Part shown: in pieces, positions 7,513 to 10,970 of the stretch
Numbering within the stretch: position 1 is the stretch's first letter
How the letters are laid out: each line of letters opens with the position of its first letter
Origin: Planctomycetaceae bacterium
Lineage (GTDB): Bacteria; Planctomycetota; Planctomycetia; Pirellulales; Thermoguttaceae
DNA: 10,970 nucleotides
Direction of reading: 5' to 3'
Assembly (NCBI GenBank): GCA_015062085.1
Contig: SUVI01000135.1
Location: 1-10,970 of the forward strand
Made by a program: the position numbers and the translations under genes
The notes under the pieces: generated by a model
The model's input: only the letters and a program-made list of their open reading frames with translations
What the model was told of the DNA's origin: nothing
Database searches by the model: none

Positions 7513-7770
7513 TCAGCTGTCCGTTTCCTTTTTCGAGCAGACCGATTTGGCACTCACGCCGGGAAGCATCCCGAGCTTGCCCGAAAGTGAACTGATGACG
7601 TCCGGCGGCGCGTCGAGCATCACGCTGATGACGCTCAGACCATGCGGACGATACGGGATCCCCATTCGACCGATGATGTACTCGGAATAGTCCGACAGAA
7701 GCGCGTTGATCTTCTCGGCCGAACGGCTCTCCTCCACGATGATCCCAATAATCGCGATGCGCTTTCCCAT
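7513..7770 (-). CDS. TM1266-type iron-only hydrogenase system regulator (putative)
   Basis: 85 residues. The sequence MGKRIAIIGIIVE, then YIIGRMGIPYR, VISVMLDAPPDVIS and LSGKLGMLPGVSAK, matches the small ACT-like (ferredoxin-fold) family usually encoded beside hydE, hydF or hydG. The family is annotated as an iron-only hydrogenase system regulator; its biochemical role is not settled, and an ACT-like or NikR-C-like fold suggests ligand binding. I chose the ATG at 7768-7770 because the family starts with MxKRIAxIGI and GGAG lies five bases upstream. The frame stays open back to an ATG at 8058, but the added 96 residues are Arg-rich and low in protein character and run through a terminator hairpin, so they are probably leader. 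hydG follows 79 bases downstream. Confidence 0.9.
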   Translation of the reverse strand: MGKRIAIIGIIVEESRSAEKINALLSDYSEYIIGRMGIPYRPHGLSVISVMLDAPPDVISSLSGKLGMLPGVSAKSVCSKKETDS

Positions 7771-8060
7771 TTCGTCTCCAGGTCTTCTCCGGCTTTCCAT
7801 CCACAAAAAAATCCCCGTTCCGGTGAAGAAACGGGGATCCTGATTTTCGATCCTGGACCACGACAGATGACTCCCCAGGTACGCAGATCTCCGTACCCAG
7901 CGCGTCTTCCTCTTTTGCGCGGCGGCAAATTTTCGGTCTCTTCCGTCTTCACTGCCCGGAATGCCCCGGCACTTCAGAACGAAATCATTTTTGTTTGGTT
8001 TGTTTTTTTGATTTTCAAAATAGAGTCTTTGGGCAGGAAAACCTTTCCATCGACCCATTC
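7771..8060 (-). promoter_or_regulatory. Leader of the regulator-hydG operon, candidate attenuator RNA
   Basis: About 290 bases between the candidate start site near 8054 and the ATG at 7770. The first part is A-rich (8035-7985). From about 7980 it turns GC-rich with local hairpins: GGTACG/CGTACC (about 7894-7875), a GCGC-bounded hairpin (about 7920-7900) and GGATC/GATCC (7853-7849 with 7839-7835). The last overlaps the 5' arm of the terminator. No protein in this stretch looks real. I do not recognise a known riboswitch, T-box or SRP/6S consensus. Confidence 0.5.
7805..7838 (-). terminator. Intrinsic terminator / attenuator before the hydrogenase regulator
   Basis: On the minus strand ATCCCCGTT (7838-7830), a 10-base loop and AACGGGGAT (7819-7811) run into seven T (7811-7805). 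This is a strong rho-independent terminator. Its T run ends about 35 bases before the regulator start codon, leaving no room for a normal promoter in between. The regulator-hydG mRNA must therefore pass through it, or use a promoter overlapping it. Alternatively it terminates glnN after a 3' UTR of about 290 bases, with some read-through. Confidence 0.85.
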
Positions 8061-8088
8061 ATTCTACCACATTTGGAAATTACCGCAA
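8061..8088 (-). promoter_or_regulatory. Candidate promoter for the regulator-hydG leader
   Basis: On the minus strand TTGCGG (8088-8083) and TAGAAT (8066-8061) are spaced by 16 bases. The start would be near 8054, about 285 bases before the regulator ATG. It sits 41-68 bases after the glnN stop codon, in a region with no gene. Visual match only. Confidence 0.45.
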
Positions 8089-8128
8089 GGGGGAGACTCT
8101 CGAAAATGTGAAAAAATATCATTCTTGG

Positions 8129-10294
8129 TTAGCGAATGAAAAGCAGCTCCATATATTTCGGCAGCGGCCATAGTTCGTCGTCGGTTATCATCTCCAGATT
8201 ATCGACGATGACGCGCAGCGCGTACATTCCCTTTAGGACGGTGTCGCGATAATATTGCGCGCGCTCCATGACGTTTTTCTGCGCTTTTACTCCCGCAAGC
8301 TGTTTTTTCAGCTCGTCGATCCCCTGGATGAGCAGATCGATCTTGACGTCCAGCTCGGAGAGGACTTTTTTCTGCGTGATGGAAGTGAGTGCCGGCAAAA
8401 TGTTTGCCTTGTAGCGCAAAACCGCGGGGAAGATCATCGTCTGCGCGATACGGAGCATCGCGGAGGCCTCGATATTTCGGATCGTGCAGTAATTTTCCGC
8501 CATGATCTCCTGCCGGCTGTGCAGCTCCGTTTCGTTCATGACGCCGTATTTCCCAAAGAGCGCGATGGAATCCTCCTCCGTGTAGACCGGAAGGCAATCG
8601 ACCGTGTCTTTCAGATTCGGCAGGCCGCGTTCCGCCGCTTCCTCGACCCACTCCATCGAGTAATTGTCGCCGTTGAACAGGACGGGCCGATACTCGCAGA
8701 TCATCTCGCGCAGCAGTTCCCGAACGACGCTCTTGAATTCTTTTCCCTGTGCCAGTCCCTCTTCGATCCGAGTCGCCGCGAAATCGAGACTTTCTGCCGC
8801 GATCGTGTTGATGATGGTGACTGCTGCGGCAGAATTCTGGCTTGAACCGACGGCACGAAACTCGAATTTGTTTCCAGTGAATGCGAAAGGACTCGTACGG
8901 TTCCGGTCTCCGGCATGACGGGTGAAACGGCGGAGGATCGGCATCGGGATCGCGCGTTCTGCGTCGTCTTCATGCGGATAGGCTCCCGAACCGCTTCCGT
9001 CGGCGATGAAGTCCAGAATGTCCGTGAGGTCTTTTCCGAGGTAGACGCTCATGATGGCCGGCGGAGCTTCCGCGGCACCAAGCCGAAAGTCGTTCTGCGG
9101 CGACGCGGCCGAGAGACGCAGGAGCTTCGAGTATCGGTAAACCGCCCGGCAGACCGCAGAGCAGAAGACGAGGAACTGGAGGTTGCTTTCCGGAGTGTCG
9201 CCCGGATCGAGCAGATTCTCTCCCGTATCCGTCCCGATGGACCAGTTATTGTGCTTTCCGGAACCATTGACGCCGGCAAACGGCTTTTCGTGCAGGAGAC
9301 AGAGGAATCCATGACGCCGCGCGACCTGACGAAGGAACTGCATGACGAGCATCTGGTGATCGAGCGCGAGATTCGTCGTCTCGAATGTCGGCGCAAGCTC
9401 AAACTGTCCAGGAGCTGCTTCATTGTGGCGCGTTTTGATCGGGACGCCGAGGCGCATCAGCTCAAATTCGACTTCGGTCATGAACGCAAGAACTCGTTCC
9501 GGGATCGCGCCGAAGTAATTGTCGTCCAGCTCCTGACCTTTGGGAGGACGCGCTCCAAAAAGCGTACGTCCGCAGACGAGCAGGTCCGGGCGCTGAAGCG
9601 CGATCTGGCGGTCTATGAGAAAGTATTCCTGCTCGACACCCAGCGTACATTCCACACGGGAGGCGGTCTCATTGCCGAAAAGTCTCAGAACACGGAGAGC
9701 CTGCCGGTTCAGAACGTCCAGCGAACGAAGCATCGGCGTTTTCTGGTCAAGAGAATCACCCGTCCAGCTCACGAACATCGTGGGGATGACGAGCGTCGCG
9801 CCGTTCGGATTTTCGAGGATGAATGCGGGACTCGACGGATCCCAGGCCGTATATCCGCGAGCCTCAAACGTCGCACGAAGCCCGCCGGACGGGAAACTGG
9901 ACGCGTCGGATTCCCCGCGGACGAGTTCATTGCCGCTGAATTTCGCGATGGCTTTCAGATCGCCGGCTGGCGTGAGGAAACTATCGTGCTTTTCTGCCGT
10001 TTCCCCCGTCATTGGCTGGAACCAGTGGGAGTAGTGCGTCGCTCCGCGTTCCATTGCCCAATCGCGCATCGCGGCAGCGACCGCCGGAGCGATCGACGGA
10101 TCCAGCCCGCCGCCGCGTTTTACGGTCTGCTGGAGAGATTCAAAAACCTCGGCAGGCAGACGTGCTTTCTGGACCGATTCGGTAAATACGTGCGAGGCGT
10201 AAAGCTCGGTCAGAGACGTGTTGCGGAAATCACCCCGACCATTCGGCGAGGTCTGGGTCCCAACGAATTCGATCGCATTTTGACGGGCGTTCAT
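8129..10294 (-). CDS. glnN: Type III glutamine synthetase (GlnN)
   Basis: 721 residues, typical of the long GS III family, which makes glutamine from glutamate, ammonia and ATP in the cytoplasm; family members form large double-ring oligomers. Conserved blocks in order: YASHVF (32-37), HYSHWFQP with TAEKHD (87-104), DASSFPSGG with [10 protein letters not shown] (130-152), the catalytic [10 protein letters not shown] (219-228), [14 protein letters not shown] (289-302), the [10 protein letters not shown] block (343-352), [17 protein letters not shown] (464-480) and the C-terminal [11 protein letters not shown] (709-719). The ATG at 10292-10294 is the only plausible start: an in-frame TGA lies 21 bases upstream with no alternative start codon between. 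No clear Shine-Dalgarno sequence is visible, unlike the neighbouring genes. No glnK, amtB or other nitrogen gene adjoins it. No terminator is seen directly after its stop; the first is at 7805-7838. Confidence 0.97.
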   Translation of the reverse strand: MNARQNAIEFVGTQTSPNGRGDFRNTSLTELYASHVFTESVQKARLPAEVFESLQQTVKRGGGLDPSIAPAVAAAMRDWAMERGATHYSHWFQPMTGETAEKHDSFLTPAGDLKAIAKFSGNELVRGESDASSFPSGGLRATFEARGYTAWDPSSPAFILENPNGATLVIPTMFVSWTGDSLDQKTPMLRSLDVLNRQALRVLRLFGNETASRVECTLGVEQEYFLIDRQIALQRPDLLVCGRTLFGARPPKGQELDDNYFGAIPERVLAFMTEVEFELMRLGVPIKTRHNEAAPGQFELAPTFETTNLALDHQMLVMQFLRQVARRHGFLCLLHEKPFAGVNGSGKHNNWSIGTDTGENLLDPGDTPESNLQFLVFCSAVCRAVYRYSKLLRLSAASPQNDFRLGAAEAPPAIMSVYLGKDLTDILDFIADGSGSGAYPHEDDAERAIPMPILRRFTRHAGDRNRTSPFAFTGNKFEFRAVGSSQNSAAAVTIINTIAAESLDFAATRIEEGLAQGKEFKSVVRELLREMICEYRPVLFNGDNYSMEWVEEAAERGLPNLKDTVDCLPVYTEEDSIALFGKYGVMNETELHSRQEIMAENYCTIRNIEASAMLRIAQTMIFPAVLRYKANILPALTSITQKKVLSELDVKIDLLIQGIDELKKQLAGVKAQKNVMERAQYYRDTVLKGMYALRVIVDNLEMITDDELWPLPKYMELLFIR

Positions 10295-10369
10295 GGAATT
10301 TCTGGAAAACTCTCAAACAGGAAAAATCAATAGTCGGAAACGGAAACAAAAACCGCTTTCCCGCCATTC

Positions 10370-10378
10370 AGTATACCA
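10370..10378 (-). promoter_or_regulatory. Candidate extended -10 promoter of glnN
   Basis: On the minus strand TGGTATACT provides an extended -10 (TGN before TATACT), about 75 bases before the glnN ATG. No good -35 box is found at 16-18 bases upstream, which is tolerated with an extended -10. No sigma54-type GG/GC pair is evident. Confidence 0.4.
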
Positions 10379-10412
10379 GAAATTTTCTTTTCGCCTATCC
10401 CCCACCGGTTAA

Positions 10413-10432
10413 AATGGAGGAAATTTTCCATT
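10413..10432. promoter_or_regulatory. Inverted repeat in the glnN-BON intergenic region (possible operator)
   Basis: AATGGA (10413-10418) and TCCATT (10427-10432) form perfect 6-base arms around an 8-base AT-rich centre, just upstream of the candidate glnN -10. The divergent 298-base spacer (10295-10592) is otherwise AT-rich and shows no gene. An activator or repressor site for glnN is possible, but short arms in AT-rich DNA arise easily by chance. Confidence 0.25.
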
Positions 10433-10592
10433 AAAATCCGATAAATTTTCCGATTCTGTCGATTTTTTCGGTCCGATTGGGCAGGCTCGGTAAAATAAAA
10501 AAGAGTTCGTTTCCTGCGAAACCTCGAGCGGACTTTTAGCGCGGGTCACCAGATCCGCAAGGTACCCCCTTTAATTTCAAGGAGAATTTGAA

Positions 10593-10841
10593 ATGACGAA
10601 ATCGACCATCAGCCCGATACTGGAAGAGCTTGAAAGCAAAGCGCGCAGCCTTTTGAGCAGCAGTCCGATCTCGGAGCTTCGCCGTTTGAAGATCGAATCC
10701 TCGGACGGCGGCCTGTGCCTCTTCGGCTCCCTTTCTACCTGGCATCACAAACAGCTTGCGCAGGAATTGGTACGCCGCCTGAGTCCCGCTCCGATCCCGA
10801 TCCGAAATCTCACCAGCGTACGTTCCGAATACGAAAGATAA
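10593..10841 (+). CDS. Small BON-domain-like protein
   Basis: 82 residues. The ATG at 10593 has AAGGAG eight bases upstream, a better signal than most genes here. Residues about 25-76 fit the BON pattern: an amphipathic start (ISELRRLKIES), a beta turn with GGLCLFGSLSTW (39-50), a helix HHKQLAQELVRRL (51-63), and a closing strand IRNLTSV (70-76), matching the family's 'G.v.L.G.v....k..A..lv..i..V..v.N.l.V' plan. Planctomycetes encode many such short BON proteins with an LxSxxxKQLAQE helix. BON domains bind membranes or small ligands; the role here is unknown. There is no signal peptide or membrane segment, so this one is probably cytoplasmic. It diverges from glnN, and no intrinsic plus-strand terminator is visible after its TAA. 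Confidence 0.7.
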   Translation: MTKSTISPILEELESKARSLLSSSPISELRRLKIESSDGGLCLFGSLSTWHHKQLAQELVRRLSPAPIPIRNLTSVRSEYER

Positions 10842-10868
10842 GCACCGCCGAGAGCGGGATCTTGGAGC

Positions 10869-10888
10869 TTCTGTTTCGTGAAACAGAA
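10869..10888. repeat. Short perfect palindromic hairpin
   Basis: TTCTGTTT (10869-10876), a CGTG loop and AAACAGAA (10881-10888) form an 8 bp stem 27 bases after the BON stop codon. Neither strand has a T run directly after it, so it is not a classical terminator. It could stabilise the 3' end of the BON mRNA. The rest of 10842-10970 shows no gene that I can support. Confidence 0.45.
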
Positions 10889-10932
10889 AAACGCCTGATC
10901 CCCAGCTGACCTGGATGCTGGAGAGCAGGCGT
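10885..10932 (-). terminator. Minus-strand terminator at the right edge
   Basis: ACGCCTG (10891-10897) and CAGGCGT (10926-10932) form a 7 bp outer stem, with CCAGC (10902-10906) and GCTGG (10917-10921) as an inner stem. On the minus strand the structure is followed by a T run (TTTTCTGTTT, 10890-10881). It implies a minus-strand transcript arriving from beyond the window. On the plus strand no T run follows, so it is not a terminator for the BON gene. Confidence 0.6.
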
Positions 10933-10970
10933 CCGAAAAGAGGAAATTTCCGCAGGAAACCTGGATCGTT

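Noticed and set aside
7771..8058. In-frame 96-codon upstream extension of the regulator gene
   Set aside because: The added peptide is Arg-rich without recognisable structure, it runs through a strong terminator hairpin, and the family start MGKRIAIIGI has its own ribosome binding site.
7771..8060. Known structured RNAs (SRP RNA, 6S, tmRNA, RNase P, TPP, FMN, cobalamin, T-box)
   Set aside because: I looked for the conserved core words of each by eye and found none; a covariance search would be decisive.
8915..10333. 472-codon plus-strand open frame opposite glnN
   Set aside because: It is the antisense shadow of a well-conserved glutamine synthetase; its composition (Arg-rich) is typical of such shadows.
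10715..10909. 64-codon plus-strand frame overlapping the BON gene end, considered as a frameshifted continuation
   Set aside because: The BON domain is complete at about residue 76 and ends naturally; the other frame shows no domain-like sequence.

Overview
The window looks like a piece of a chromosome from an anaerobic or fermentative planctomycete, most likely a gut- or sediment-type member of Pirellulales. This is an inference from three things. A giant surface protein carries an N-terminal LERRDLLSA motif typical of large planctomycete exported proteins. A PEP-CTERM protein sits beside it. A [FeFe]-hydrogenase maturase (HydG) with its companion TM1266-type regulator points to hydrogen metabolism. 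I see no transposase, integrase, CRISPR, tRNA or rRNA.

Layout, left to right. (1) The 3' end of a plus-strand PEP-CTERM protein gene (2-289) meets the end of a 1703-codon minus-strand gene (368-5479) across a strong shared hairpin terminator (319-350). (2) The giant gene encodes an N-terminal LEPR-XLL-like motif, a right-handed beta-helix ending in the DIGAYE signature of choice-of-anchor Q proteins, ten Ig-like repeats of about 90 residues, a (Glu-Pro)6 linker and about four fibronectin-III-like modules. (3) It is preceded by a long AT-rich intergenic region (5480-5960) with a candidate promoter and several strong RNA stems. (4) A minus-strand pair follows: a TM1266-type regulator (7513-7770), then hydG (6015-7433), closed by a clear terminator (5961-5992). 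(5) Upstream of the regulator is a leader of about 280 bases with its own candidate promoter and an intrinsic terminator ending only about 35 bases before the start codon. (6) A type III glutamine synthetase gene, glnN (8129-10294, minus), lies next. (7) Diverging from glnN is a small BON-domain gene (10593-10841, plus). A minus-strand terminator at the right edge implies another minus-strand gene outside the window.

Working together: the regulator and HydG form an operon for making or controlling the H-cluster of an [FeFe] hydrogenase whose other parts (hydA, hydE, hydF) are not in view. GlnN is stand-alone nitrogen assimilation. The PEP-CTERM and giant proteins are cell-surface components exported by apparently different sorting routes.

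The observations most worth following are the two minus-strand 5' leaders. The one before the hydrogenase regulator has the organisation of a transcription attenuator. The one before the giant surface protein has a 12-16 bp long-range stem, a 10 bp stem and mutually exclusive GGGGAG/CTCCCC pairings. I could match neither to a riboswitch class I know.
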